Below, in pieces: positions 25,728-32,807 of a stretch of 32,807 bases of DNA. Source of the stretch: Tangfeifania diversioriginum. Its GTDB lineage: Bacteria > Bacteroidota > Bacteroidia > Bacteroidales > Prolixibacteraceae. The position numbers and the translations under genes are program-made. The stretch covers positions 1 through 32,807 of the forward strand of contig CAMCBW010000058.1 in NCBI GenBank assembly GCA_945873105.1, given 5' to 3'. Every line of letters begins with the position of its first letter. The stretch's first letter is position 1. Under the pieces are notes generated by a model, which was not told the origin of the DNA, made no database searches, and worked only from the letters and a program-made list of their open reading frames with translations.

Positions 25728-26828
25728 CTATCGCTTGAGTTTGATCACCTCGCTGCCTGCCAGCAGGAAGGCTCCGGATCCATATACTTCCCAGCTGTCT
25801 TCGGTGAAGTTTTTCTTAGGATCGGCTCCAATTGGTTGCACCCAACCCACATGGCCATCTTCCTTGACACATTTGTTCAGTGCGATCCATGCCTTCTCCA
25901 CCACCGGGAGGTAGGTTGCCTTGTCAAGAATCCCATGGTTGATCCCCCAGGCCATGGCGTAGCAGTCGAAACCCGAACCACTCACTTCGCCGCCAGGGTA
26001 GGAATCCGGATCGAGCAGACTGGCACGCCAGAGTCCGTCGGCCTGCTGCAGCTCTTTCAAACGGGCAGACATCTCCTTGAAAATGGTCACATAAAACTCG
26101 CGGTTGGCGTAATCGGCAGGAAGTTCCTCCAGTACCCTGACCAGGCCACCCATGACCCATCCGTTTCCCCTGGACCAGAAAATCTTCTTACCATTGGCTT
26201 CGCGGATATCTTTCCCATCATTCTTGATCACATATTTCAGGTCACGCGCAAAAAGGTGCTCCTCCTTGTCGTACAACAATTCGTAACACTCCTTGAAAAG
26301 CTGGTCGCTGTAGGTCAGGTAGCTGTTGTTTCCGGTAACCATTCCGAGTTTTACCATGGCAGGAGGTCCCATGAAGAGGGCGTCGCACCACCACCATTTG
26401 ATCACCTCATTCCCTCTGGTAGGGTAGGGTTTTTGCATGAATATGGCCAATGTATCAATGAATGGCTGGATCATCTCTTGCCGCTTCTCCACTTTGTAGA
26501 GGTCGACATAGGTCTGGCAGATGGCGATATCATCGGCATGGTACCAGCGTCTTCCGGGTTTCCATTCGTTCTTTGTCCCCATCTCCATCATGGCCTGGTA
26601 GATCTTTTTTGATTTGGTGGTTTTCCAGGCAGCCGTTACACCGGCATAAAAAGCACCGTTGGTCCAGTCGGTCAACGCATGTTTGGGATTGTTCAATTGC
26701 CAGGCAGTTACAGTTTCCATCTGTTTTTTGATGTTCCCGGCCTTGAAGAGTTTCTTGGTGTTTTCAGTTTTCGCAAAGGTGGAAGCTGCGACAAACACCA
26801 AAATCAACAGGGTGATAGTTCTTCTCAT
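25728..26828 (-). CDS. Unsaturated glucuronyl/rhamnogalacturonyl hydrolase, GH105, secreted
   Basis: 366 residues; signal peptide MRRTITLLILVFVAASTFA. GH105 (alpha/alpha)6 barrel signs: ALTDWTNGAFYAGV (about 51-64), RRWYHADDIAICQTY (93-107), and WWWCDALFMGPP (145-156) with the probable catalytic Asp149, plus FWSRGNGWVMGGL. The family hydrates the 4,5-unsaturated uronic acid left on oligosaccharides by polysaccharide lyases, so a lyase such as the PL1-like protein at 31884 would be a natural partner (pectin/rhamnogalacturonan, ulvan or arabinogalactan). It ends in TAG with TGA four codons later. Its promoter carries a LacI-type operator. It is probably the first gene of a unit leading into CE7, PQQ-like and GH95. 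Confidence 0.92.
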   Translation of the reverse strand: MRRTITLLILVFVAASTFAKTENTKKLFKAGNIKKQMETVTAWQLNNPKHALTDWTNGAFYAGVTAAWKTTKSKKIYQAMMEMGTKNEWKPGRRWYHADDIAICQTYVDLYKVEKRQEMIQPFIDTLAIFMQKPYPTRGNEVIKWWWCDALFMGPPAMVKLGMVTGNNSYLTYSDQLFKECYELLYDKEEHLFARDLKYVIKNDGKDIREANGKKIFWSRGNGWVMGGLVRVLEELPADYANREFYVTIFKEMSARLKELQQADGLWRASLLDPDSYPGGEVSGSGFDCYAMAWGINHGILDKATYLPVVEKAWIALNKCVKEDGHVGWVQPIGADPKKNFTEDSWEVYGSGAFLLAGSEVIKLKR

Positions 26829-26855
26829 GAGTCAAAGGTTTAAAATTTCAGAACA

Positions 26856-26886
26856 CAAATATATTAAGTTGCGCAATCGATTGCAA
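26856..26886 (-). promoter_or_regulatory. Bacteroidota-type promoter upstream of GH105
   Basis: On the minus strand, TATATTTG (26856-26863) matches TAnnTTTG exactly. It is preceded, 20 bases away, by TTG (26884-26886), matching the usual -33/-7 spacing of 19-21 bases. Transcription would start about 20 bases ahead of the GH105 ATG. Confidence 0.65.
26869..26886. promoter_or_regulatory. LacI-family-type operator within the GH105 promoter
   Basis: TTGCGCAATCGATTGCAA, whose core GCAATCGATTGC (26873-26884) is a perfect 12-bp palindrome with a central CG, the typical LacI/GalR operator form. It occupies the spacer between -33 and -7, where a bound repressor would block RNA polymerase. No LacI-type gene is in the window. 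Confidence 0.55.
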
Positions 26887-26910
26887 CGGTTGAGGAATAT
26901 AAATTTTGAA

Positions 26911-29025
26911 TTACAATCTTAGACGCACATTGTTCATCCGGATGGGTTGGTGAATGCTTTCAGGTTGGTACAATTTCAAAGTGCAGTTGCAAAACCCCTG
27001 GTCAGGAAGTGGCGACAGTTTCTTCCGGTAGAGCGTCTGGGGAATCTGGTGGTTGATGGAGTAGGCTATTTCGTATCCATAGCGGTTGTAGAGTTTGATC
27101 AGCAGCTGGTTTTTGCCGCTTTTCAGGGGCAGCAAAACCGTCTCCCTGGTTAGCCCGGCTCCCATGGGATTGTTGTGAAAAACCAGGTTCTCGCCGTTGA
27201 GCCACACCTGTATCCCGTCTCCGTTGCCAATTTCTATCAGTTGGTTTTGGATCCTGTCGGAGGATATTTCCTGCAGAATGTACTGTTGTTGAATGGGTTT
27301 GGAGGGGATAGCAACGACTTTGCCATTTTGCCAATCCGAAAGAACCGACCATTTTGCCCCATTTTTGGTGCGCCAATCGGTTTGAGGGTCAATCACCTCC
27401 TTTACAGCTCCGGGATTTCCCTGAAAGTCGGTATCAATGGGTACATAACCATAGCGGTTTTCCCATTGGATCGTTCCGGGTACCGGATTGACAGCTAGGG
27501 GTTCGCCATCCTTGAGCAGGACTACCTGTGGAGCCCCATTCCAGCTTAATTCCAGCGCCTTGCCCGCCTCTTCGGCAGTATAGAATAGCTCGGGTTCTGC
27601 TCCTTTCTTCCTGTTGACGAAGTTCCACTCCTGCCTGACGATGCTCCGGTGGTTGTTGTAATAGTCAATGCAGGAGTAGCTGTAGTGTTTGATGGCATTG
27701 TGAAAATCAAGTGTGAGCTCCTTGTCTGCCATGAGCCGTTCCGGTTTGATTTGATAGTTGCCTTCGAATTCAAGTTTGATGACCTGGATTTCAGGTCTGG
27801 CGTAGAGCGTTTCAGGGAGCTGAACTGTTATGGTGCCTTTTTGTATGGAGCTTTTGAAACTGGTTTTGGGATCCGAGACCAGGGAGGCATGCTTCACTTT
27901 CCCCGAAATGGAGGGAAGAGTGATCGTGGTGCTCCTGTTGCCGGACAACATGAGGTAGAGGCAATTCCCGCTGGTGGTGATTTCACCCCAGTCGAAAGTC
28001 TGGGTCAGGGGATTGGCGCTGGTACCATAAATGGCCTCTCCGTTCATCGTCAGCCATTTCCCGATTCCCTTCAGTACTTCCGCTTCAAAAGGAACGACGG
28101 TGCCATCTCCTTTGGGACCAATGTTGAGCAGGTAGTTTCCCCCACGGCTCACCACTTTGATCAGACTCAGCAATTTCTCCCTGGTCTTGGCAGCCGCATC
28201 CTCCCTCTTTTGCCACGAGCGGTAGCCCCAGGTTTCGTCGAACATCGATGCCGGAGTCTGCCAGGGGGTATCTATTTTGTAGTCAGGATACTCGTTGTCT
28301 CCCATCACGCAAAAATCATAGGCATTGTTACCGAGTCGTCCGCTCACCATGCAATCCGGTTGCAGGCGATGCACCAGTTGGTATATTTCACGGCTTTGCA
28401 ACGCAGTTAGGGAGCCCATGTCGAACCACATTTCTGAAATGGTCCCGTAGTTGGTGAGTAATTCGGCAATCTGCTTTTTGTTGTATTCGTGGTGATCTGC
28501 CGTAATGGGATTGGCATTGGAGCTGGCCATGGGATGCAACCGGTAATCGATCAGGGAGTAGTAAAGGCCAAAGTTTACCCCAGCCTTCCGGCAGGAAGCA
28601 GCCAACTCCCCGATGATATCCCTTTTGAAGGGCGTGGCATCCACCACATTGAAACGCGTAAAGGCCGAATGGTACATGCAAAATCCATCGTGGTGCTTGG
28701 AGGTGATGACGATCGACCTCATTCCCGCTTTTTTGGCCAGTGAGGTAATTTCATCCGCATCCCACTTGACCGGATTGAAGGAGGAGGGTACTTCATCGTA
28801 AATGTCGGTCAATATGCCGGCATGTGCCTGGATTTGTTCGCTGTAGCCCCTGGTAACGGGCTTGCCCTGCCAAACTCCACCCAATTCTGAATAGACACCA
28901 AAATGGATGAACATCGAATATTTGTTGTTGTGCCAGTTTTTCAATGCAGCGGATTGTTCCTGTGCGAAAGCCACTCCGGATAGCATCAGAAGTTGCAGCA
29001 AGAGCAGGGTGGTTATGTTCTTCAT
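26911..29025 (-). CDS. Alpha-L-fucosidase, GH29, large multidomain, secreted
   Basis: 704 residues from ATG 29023-29025, chosen because it begins a clean signal peptide (MKNITTLLLLQLLMLSGVAFAQ). The frame is open for 32 more codons upstream, which look non-coding and overlap the promoter. GH29 features: NNKYSMFIHFGVYSELGG (about 33-50), SKHHDGFCMYHSAF (109-122), and the probable nucleophile Asp202 in SEMWFDMGS, followed by RLQPDCMVSGRLGN. The catalytic barrel and adjacent beta-domain end near residue 450. The last ~250 residues are unusual for GH29 and look like one or two extra beta-sandwich modules (for example the GDGIQVWLNGENLVF and KNQLLIKLYNRYG stretches, as in jelly-roll carbohydrate-binding domains). 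It has its own promoter, is divergent from the XRE-cupin gene, and is followed by GH105 after an 82-base gap. Confidence 0.9.
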   Translation of the reverse strand: MKNITTLLLLQLLMLSGVAFAQEQSAALKNWHNNKYSMFIHFGVYSELGGVWQGKPVTRGYSEQIQAHAGILTDIYDEVPSSFNPVKWDADEITSLAKKAGMRSIVITSKHHDGFCMYHSAFTRFNVVDATPFKRDIIGELAASCRKAGVNFGLYYSLIDYRLHPMASSNANPITADHHEYNKKQIAELLTNYGTISEMWFDMGSLTALQSREIYQLVHRLQPDCMVSGRLGNNAYDFCVMGDNEYPDYKIDTPWQTPASMFDETWGYRSWQKREDAAAKTREKLLSLIKVVSRGGNYLLNIGPKGDGTVVPFEAEVLKGIGKWLTMNGEAIYGTSANPLTQTFDWGEITTSGNCLYLMLSGNRSTTITLPSISGKVKHASLVSDPKTSFKSSIQKGTITVQLPETLYARPEIQVIKLEFEGNYQIKPERLMADKELTLDFHNAIKHYSYSCIDYYNNHRSIVRQEWNFVNRKKGAEPELFYTAEEAGKALELSWNGAPQVVLLKDGEPLAVNPVPGTIQWENRYGYVPIDTDFQGNPGAVKEVIDPQTDWRTKNGAKWSVLSDWQNGKVVAIPSKPIQQQYILQEISSDRIQNQLIEIGNGDGIQVWLNGENLVFHNNPMGAGLTRETVLLPLKSGKNQLLIKLYNRYGYEIAYSINHQIPQTLYRKKLSPLPDQGFCNCTLKLYQPESIHQPIRMNNVRLRL

Positions 29026-29076
29026 TCGAAATTTGGGATGGATGGTTATTGGACGTAACAATTTTCGGTGCTGACC

Positions 29077-29104
29077 CAAATGTAGCCATATCGCTCCGAA
29101 CAAA
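29077..29104 (-). promoter_or_regulatory. Probable promoter of the GH29 gene
   Basis: On the minus strand, TACATTTG (29077-29084) is an exact TAnnTTTG match. A TTTG (29101-29104) lies 16 bases before it, slightly closer than the usual 19-21. The start would be about 45 bases ahead of the ATG at 29025, supporting that start over the longer frame. Confidence 0.5.
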
Positions 29105-29120
29105 AAAGTAGCCTGGACCA

Positions 29121-29150
29121 TTTCCCAGACACTTATTTCTCCTAAATTTG
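29121..29150 (+). promoter_or_regulatory. Probable promoter of the XRE-cupin/AMP-ligase operon
   Basis: TAAATTTG at 29143-29150 is an exact TAnnTTTG match, with a weak TTTC at 29121-29124 (18-base spacer). The ATG is 36 bases downstream. It lies back to back with the GH29 promoter, so a single regulator could act on both. Confidence 0.5.
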
Positions 29151-29185
29151 GATCTTACTTCCAAAACAGTCAAATACCAATTGCC

Positions 29186-29740
29186 ATGACAGATCAAATC
29201 CAACTTATTTCCGCCCGGATCAAGGAATTGCGGGAAATTTCCGGAATATCGGCTGAGAGTTTTGCCGCAGAATTAAAAGTGGAGGCAGATCTGCTTCGAA
29301 GCTATGAGAGCGGTCAAACAGATATACCGGTTGGCTTTCTGTTCAGGATTGCACATCGGTTCGACATGGAGTTGTCGGCCCTTTTGCGGGGTGATCAGCC
29401 CAAACTCCATGTCTATTCGGTGGTGAGAAAGGGGAAAGGATTGAATGTGGAGCGGCGCAGACAGTATACCTACGAAAACCTGGCCTGGAATTTTGCCCAA
29501 AAAAAGGTAGAACCTTTCATTGTAACGGTTACCCCTTACCAGGATGGTTCCACGCCCGAATTCAATGCCCATCCCGGACAGGAGTTTAATTTTGTACTGG
29601 AAGGATGCCTGACGGTACTGGTGGATGGCCATGAAATTGTGCTGAACGAAGGCGATTCCATCTATTTTGATTCAGGTTACCAGCATGCCATGAAGGCCAT
29701 GAACAACCAATCCGCCAAATTTCTTGCCATAATTATCTAA
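29186..29740 (+). CDS. XRE-family helix-turn-helix regulator with C-terminal cupin domain
   Basis: 184 residues. Residues about 5-62 form an HTH_3 domain ([32 protein letters not shown]). Residues about 105-182 form a cupin with [30 protein letters not shown] and YQHAMKAMN, including the usual metal- or ligand-binding His/Glu positions. It probably binds a small metabolite and controls its own operon. The downstream AMP-ligase gene starts 10 bases after the stop codon; this XRE-cupin plus acyl-CoA synthetase pair is recurrent in Bacteroidota. In such pairs the ligand is thought to be an acid or acyl compound, but nothing here shows which one. The divergent GH29 gene may be a coincidental neighbour or a second target. 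Confidence 0.88.
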   Translation: MTDQIQLISARIKELREISGISAESFAAELKVEADLLRSYESGQTDIPVGFLFRIAHRFDMELSALLRGDQPKLHVYSVVRKGKGLNVERRRQYTYENLAWNFAQKKVEPFIVTVTPYQDGSTPEFNAHPGQEFNFVLEGCLTVLVDGHEIVLNEGDSIYFDSGYQHAMKAMNNQSAKFLAIII

Positions 29741-29750
29741 ACGAAATCCC

Positions 29751-31403
29751 ATGGTCCTCGACAAATATCTTTCACAGACAGAATTCCAAACTTATTCCGA
29801 TTTCAGGGAGAATTTTAAAATCCATATTCCCGGCAATTTCAATTTTGCCTTTGATGTAGTAGATGACATTGCCCTTCGGACACCCGATAAAACTTCCATG
29901 GTCTGGTGCAATGACAAGGGGGAAGCAGCCACTTTCACCTTCGGTCAGATGAAAAGACAGAGCGACAAGGCTGCCAACTTCTTCCTTTCTGCAGGCATTG
30001 GGAAAGGAGACCCGGTGATGCTTATTTTGAAGCGTCGGTATGAATTTTGGTTTTGTGCCATGGCGCTGCACAAGATCGGGGCCATCACCATACCTGCTAC
30101 GCACCTGCTCAGTACAAAGGACCTGGTTTACAGGAACAATGCAGCGGACATCAAGATGATCGTCTGCGTGCCGGAGGCTGAAGTGATTCAGCATGTGGAG
30201 GAGTCACAAGAGAAATCTCCGACCTTTGTGGTCAAGGCGCTGGTAGGGGAGAAGCGCGAGGGGTGGCTCAATTTCAACGAAGGGATGGAGCAAAGTTCGG
30301 ATAGCTTTGTCCGGCCGGCAGGAGCGCTCGCTTCCCAAAATGAGGACATCATGTTGCTCTATTTCACATCCGGTACCACCGGGATGCCCAAAATGGTGAA
30401 CCACAATTTCATTTACCCGCTCGGACACATTCTTACCGCGAAATACTGGCAAAATGTGCAGGACGATGGCCTCCACTTCACGGTAGCTGATACCGGCTGG
30501 GCCAAGTCGGCCTGGGGGAAGTTGTACGGACAGTGGCTATCCGGCAGTGCCGTCATGACCTACGATTACGACAAATTTGTCCCCAAAAACCTGATGGAGG
30601 TAATCGAAAAATACAAGGTGACCACCTTTTGCGCCCCTCCGACCATCTACCGTTTCCTGATCAAGGAGGATCTTTCGAAATTTGACCTGGGTGCTTTAAA
30701 GTACTGCGTAGTAGCCGGAGAACCGCTGAACCCGGAGGTTTACAAGCAATTTTTGGAGGAGACCGGCATCCGCCTGATGGAAGGGTACGGTCAGACAGAG
30801 TGCACGGTTGCCCTTGCCACCTACCCCTGGATGGAGCCCAAACCCGGTTCGATGGGAAAACCCTCTCCCGGCTACCGGATCGATCTGCTGGATGAAACGG
30901 GCAATCCTTGTGAAGTAGGTGACGAGGGTCAGATTGTGATCTATACGGATCAACTTCCGCCGGTAGGCATGTTCAATGGTTATTACCGTGATGAGCAATT
31001 GACGCAAAGAGTTTGGCGCGACGGGATTTATTATACCGGAGATATGGCCTGGCGCGACGAGGATGGCTATTACTGGTTTGTTGGACGAGCCGATGATGTC
31101 ATCAAGAGTTCGGGCTACCGGATTGGCCCATTCGAGGTGGAGAGCGCCCTGATGGAACATCCGGCGGTACTGGAATGTGCTATCACGGCAGTACCGGATC
31201 CCGACCGCGGTCAGGTGGTGAAAGCAACCATCATCCTTGCCAAAAACTACCAGGCGAGCGACGAACTGGCCAAAGAGTTGCAGGAGCATGTGAAACGGGT
31301 AACTGCCCCCTACAAATATCCCAGGATTATTGAGTTTGTGACCGAATTGCCCAAGACGATCAGCGGGAAGATTCGTCGGGTAGAGATAAGAGGACAGGGT
31401 TAG
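29751..31403 (+). CDS. AMP-dependent acyl-CoA synthetase (ANL superfamily, acetyl/medium-chain type)
   Basis: 550 residues, soluble, no signal peptide. ANL core motifs: P-loop-like [18 protein letters not shown] (about 202-219), the [15 protein letters not shown] stretch, the acid-activating motif [43 protein letters not shown]-type hinge, and the catalytic Lys540 in KTISGKIRR. Reaction: acid + ATP + CoA to acyl-CoA + AMP + PPi. The nearest groups are acetyl-CoA synthetase-like and medium-chain acyl-CoA ligases; the acid substrate cannot be read from sequence. It is 10 bases after the XRE-cupin gene, so co-transcribed and probably controlled by it. It ends with TAG; reading through that codon would add 18 residues before TAA. 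Confidence 0.92.
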   Translation: MVLDKYLSQTEFQTYSDFRENFKIHIPGNFNFAFDVVDDIALRTPDKTSMVWCNDKGEAATFTFGQMKRQSDKAANFFLSAGIGKGDPVMLILKRRYEFWFCAMALHKIGAITIPATHLLSTKDLVYRNNAADIKMIVCVPEAEVIQHVEESQEKSPTFVVKALVGEKREGWLNFNEGMEQSSDSFVRPAGALASQNEDIMLLYFTSGTTGMPKMVNHNFIYPLGHILTAKYWQNVQDDGLHFTVADTGWAKSAWGKLYGQWLSGSAVMTYDYDKFVPKNLMEVIEKYKVTTFCAPPTIYRFLIKEDLSKFDLGALKYCVVAGEPLNPEVYKQFLEETGIRLMEGYGQTECTVALATYPWMEPKPGSMGKPSPGYRIDLLDETGNPCEVGDEGQIVIYTDQLPPVGMFNGYYRDEQLTQRVWRDGIYYTGDMAWRDEDGYYWFVGRADDVIKSSGYRIGPFEVESALMEHPAVLECAITAVPDPDRGQVVKATIILAKNYQASDELAKELQEHVKRVTAPYKYPRIIEFVTELPKTISGKIRRVEIRGQG

Positions 31404-31461
31404 TATCTTGAAAAGAGTTGTCTATTGCTGCAATTTACTACATTGGGCGGTAATTAATTCG

Positions 31462-31469
31462 TATCTTTG
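31462..31469 (+). promoter_or_regulatory. Possible -7 promoter element before the small ORFs
   Basis: TATCTTTG is an exact TAnnTTTG match. The usual start point, about 6 bases on, would fall at the ATG of the 45-residue ORF, implying either a leaderless message or a ~140-base leader in front of the 58-residue ORF. A TTG lies 16 bases upstream. Confidence 0.4.
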
Positions 31470-31472
31470 AGT

Positions 31473-31610
31473 ATGGCTAAGATTAATCCATATCTACTTG
31501 GTTTTAAAATTGATAGGCTGACTGATTCCATAATTAACCGAATAAGTGGAGACTGTTTCCGGACAGAGGTTTCATTGGTTACATTGGTTGATAAATATTT
31601 TAAACCATAA
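31473..31610 (+). CDS. Small hypothetical protein (45 aa)
   Basis: ATG-to-TAA frame coding MAKINPYLLGFKIDRLTDSI and on to VDKYFKP. It has no signal peptide and no transmembrane helix. It lies immediately after a TAnnTTTG element and 4 bases ahead of the next small ORF. It has the look of the start of a longer protein that ends early, so it could be a remnant. I do not recognise a family. Confidence 0.35.
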   Translation: MAKINPYLLGFKIDRLTDSIINRISGDCFRTEVSLVTLVDKYFKP

Positions 31611-31614
31611 AACC

Positions 31615-31791
31615 ATGGGATATATTAAAGAGCCGGAAGGGATTAATTTTGTAATTAAAAGTAAACCTTTAACGATAAAACAAGAGAAGGAACTGAGTAG
31701 CTATATTGCCAAGAGGAAGCTGGAGATATTGGAAAAGACAGCCGAAAAATTATACCCCAAGCGAAGAGTAACCAGGTCAAGAGATCATTAA
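31615..31791 (+). CDS. Small hypothetical protein (58 aa)
   Basis: Start ATG 31615 gives MGYIKEPEGINFVIKSKPLT followed by a charged helix (KQEKELSSYIAKRKLEILEKTAEKLY) and a basic tail. The frame is open upstream to 31546, but those residues belong to the other small ORF in a different frame and look non-native. It is preceded by the 45-residue ORF with a 4-base gap, suggesting a two-gene unit. Its stop codon TAA overlaps an ATG (TAATG) that is in frame with the pectate lyase gene. Small IKEPEG-type proteins occur in Bacteroidota, in my recollection as unnamed proteins; no function is claimed. Confidence 0.45.
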   Translation: MGYIKEPEGINFVIKSKPLTIKQEKELSSYIAKRKLEILEKTAEKLYPKRRVTRSRDH

Positions 31792-31883
31792 TGAGTTTTT
31801 ATAACTTACTTTTTAGTCTGTATGAACCATCTGTTTTCCATTTCTTGGATAAAAGAATAGACCAAACTAATGACCTGAAGATA

Positions 31884-32807
31884 ATGGGAAAACAATTAGT
31901 GTTGTTGATTCTTTTCTCAATGTTATCAGCGGTATTGACTGCATCTGTCCAGCAAGGTGAAATTGATGAACTTAACGCTTTTCCCGGCGCCGAAGGGTGG
32001 GGAGCCACAACTCCCGGCGGCAGGCATGGCAAAGTGATCAAAGTCACCAACCTGAACAGTTCCGGTCCGGGTAGTCTGGCAGAGGCCTGTGCCACCGAAG
32101 GTAAGCGAATGGTCGTATTTGAGGTGAGCGGGGTCATCGAGGGGAATGTTATCATTACCAAACCCTATATTACCATTGCAGGTCAGACGGCGCCCGGAGG
32201 CGGGATCACCATCCGCGGGAAGCTTGGGACATACGATTTCGGGGTTCACGATGTGGTAGTTCGGCATCTGCGGGTTCGCAGGGACCGCAGCAATGGCAGC
32301 GACGGCGATGCCATCCAGATGGGTGGACTTGGCGCAGAAAAGAGCGGAACTTACAACATCGTCCTCGACCATCTCTCCCTGAGCTGGGGCAACGATGAGG
32401 TGATCGACCTCTACAATGCCCACCATGTGACGGTCCAGTGGTGTACGGTGGAGGAGTCGGATGACAAGGGTCACGACAAGGGGGAACACAATTATGGGAT
32501 GATCTCCGCCGCTGAAAACAGCGGGGCTGTCTCCGTCCACCATAATCTATGGGCGCACCACTCACGACGCGTACCCTGCATGGCCCCCTACCGGGAAGCG
32601 GCTGCGGATGAATTCTGCAACAATGTGGTCTACAACTGCCGGGGCGGCTACACCGACGACGGCCACGGAAACCGGGCCAAGAGTGCCGTGAATCTCTACC
32701 AGAACTACTACAAAAGAGGCCCTCAAACCCTGGAGCGCATCTATCCCTATGCGCTCTCTCCAAGCATGGATTATTACGTGAAGGATAATTATTTTGAAGA
32801 TTGGGGC
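31884..32807 (+). CDS. Secreted pectate lyase-like protein (PL1 type), 5' part
   Basis: 308 codons visible, still open at the right window edge. Start ATG 31884 gives the signal peptide MGKQLVLLILFSMLSAVLTA; an in-frame ATG at 31791 would add 31 residues without a signal-peptide look. Mature part: FPGAEGWGATTPGGRHGKV (typical PL1 opening), VFEVSGVIEGNVIITKPYITIAGQTAPGGGI, then HDVVVRHLRVRRD, GDAIQMGG, VLDHLSLSWGNDEVIDLY and HHNLWAHHSRRVPCM. The WGNDE (Asp/Glu calcium site) and the NLxxHxxRxP motif match PL1 lyases with a catalytic Arg. It cleaves polygalacturonate-type chains by beta-elimination and leaves the unsaturated ends that GH105 enzymes remove. It is the first gene of a plus-strand unit that continues outside the window. 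Confidence 0.88.
   Translation, partial: MGKQLVLLILFSMLSAVLTASVQQGEIDELNAFPGAEGWGATTPGGRHGKVIKVTNLNSSGPGSLAEACATEGKRMVVFEVSGVIEGNVIITKPYITIAGQTAPGGGITIRGKLGTYDFGVHDVVVRHLRVRRDRSNGSDGDAIQMGGLGAEKSGTYNIVLDHLSLSWGNDEVIDLYNAHHVTVQWCTVEESDDKGHDKGEHNYGMISAAENSGAVSVHHNLWAHHSRRVPCMAPYREAAADEFCNNVVYNCRGGYTDDGHGNRAKSAVNLYQNYYKRGPQTLERIYPYALSPSMDYYVKDNYFEDWG

Noticed and set aside
25836-26612. 258-codon plus-strand ORF inside GH105
   Set aside because: Antisense shadow; the minus-strand GH105 protein is unambiguous.
27649-28410. 253-codon plus-strand ORF inside the GH29 gene
   Set aside because: Antisense shadow in GC-richer sequence; the GH29 reading on the minus strand has clear catalytic motifs.
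31926-32763. Minus-strand ORFs of 205 and 185 codons at the right end
   Set aside because: They are opposite the PL1-like gene, whose plus-strand frame has signal peptide and conserved lyase motifs; the Arg/Pro/Cys-rich translations are typical of shadows.
1-32807. tRNA, rRNA, insertion sequence or phage genes
   Set aside because: I found no tRNA-like cloverleaf, rRNA sequence, transposase or integrase reading frame in the window.

Overview
The window is a carbohydrate-degradation island from a member of the Bacteroidota. The evidence is two-fold. There is a SusC/SusD pair with a FecR/ECF-sigma pair next to it, many secreted glycosidases and sulfatases, and a type IX secretion C-terminal signal. 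The promoters have the Bacteroidota form (TAnnTTTG) rather than the E. coli form. The T9SS signal points towards Marinilabiliales/Prolixibacter-like or related lineages rather than typical gut Bacteroides, but I cannot fix the taxon. Almost everything from 1 to 29,025 lies on the minus strand. From 29,186 onwards the genes are on the plus strand.

Region 1 (1-7,454), read on the minus strand from high to low coordinates, holds two intact sulfatases (one Cys-type, one Ser-type). A GH20 hexosaminidase follows, intact except for two in-frame TAG codons, then a sulfatase stub that ends at its catalytic cysteine, an intact GH29-B fucosidase lipoprotein, an N-terminally truncated fragment of unknown family, and the start of a GH16-like enzyme cut by the window edge. 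It looks like a partly decaying gene cluster.

Region 2 (7,471-19,961) is AT-rich. Minus-strand order is ECF sigma, FecR anti-sigma, SusC (with STN signalling domain), SusD, GH28/GH49-like beta-helix protein with T9SS tail, GH20 and GH27. This is the regulatory and uptake core. Fucosidase, hexosaminidase, alpha-galactosidase, sulfatase and GH16 together suggest a sulfated, fucosylated, HexNAc-containing glycan, such as mucin-type O-glycan or a marine animal equivalent. A plus-oriented intrinsic terminator between fecR and susC suggests a cis-antisense RNA of the kind known as DonS in Bacteroides fragilis. A long stem-loop follows susD.

Region 3 (20,003-29,025) is visibly more GC-rich and looks like a different locus, with pectin or algal-type enzymes: GH29, GH105, CE7 esterase (frameshifted at a G7 run), a PQQ-like beta-propeller protein and GH95. 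The GH105 promoter carries a LacI-type palindromic operator. Two long intergenic stretches here contain octanucleotide tandem arrays and a ~95-bp dispersed repeat.

Region 4 (29,186-32,807, plus strand) has an XRE-cupin regulator followed by an AMP-dependent acyl-CoA synthetase, two tiny ORFs, and the 5' part of a secreted PL1-like pectate lyase that runs off the window.
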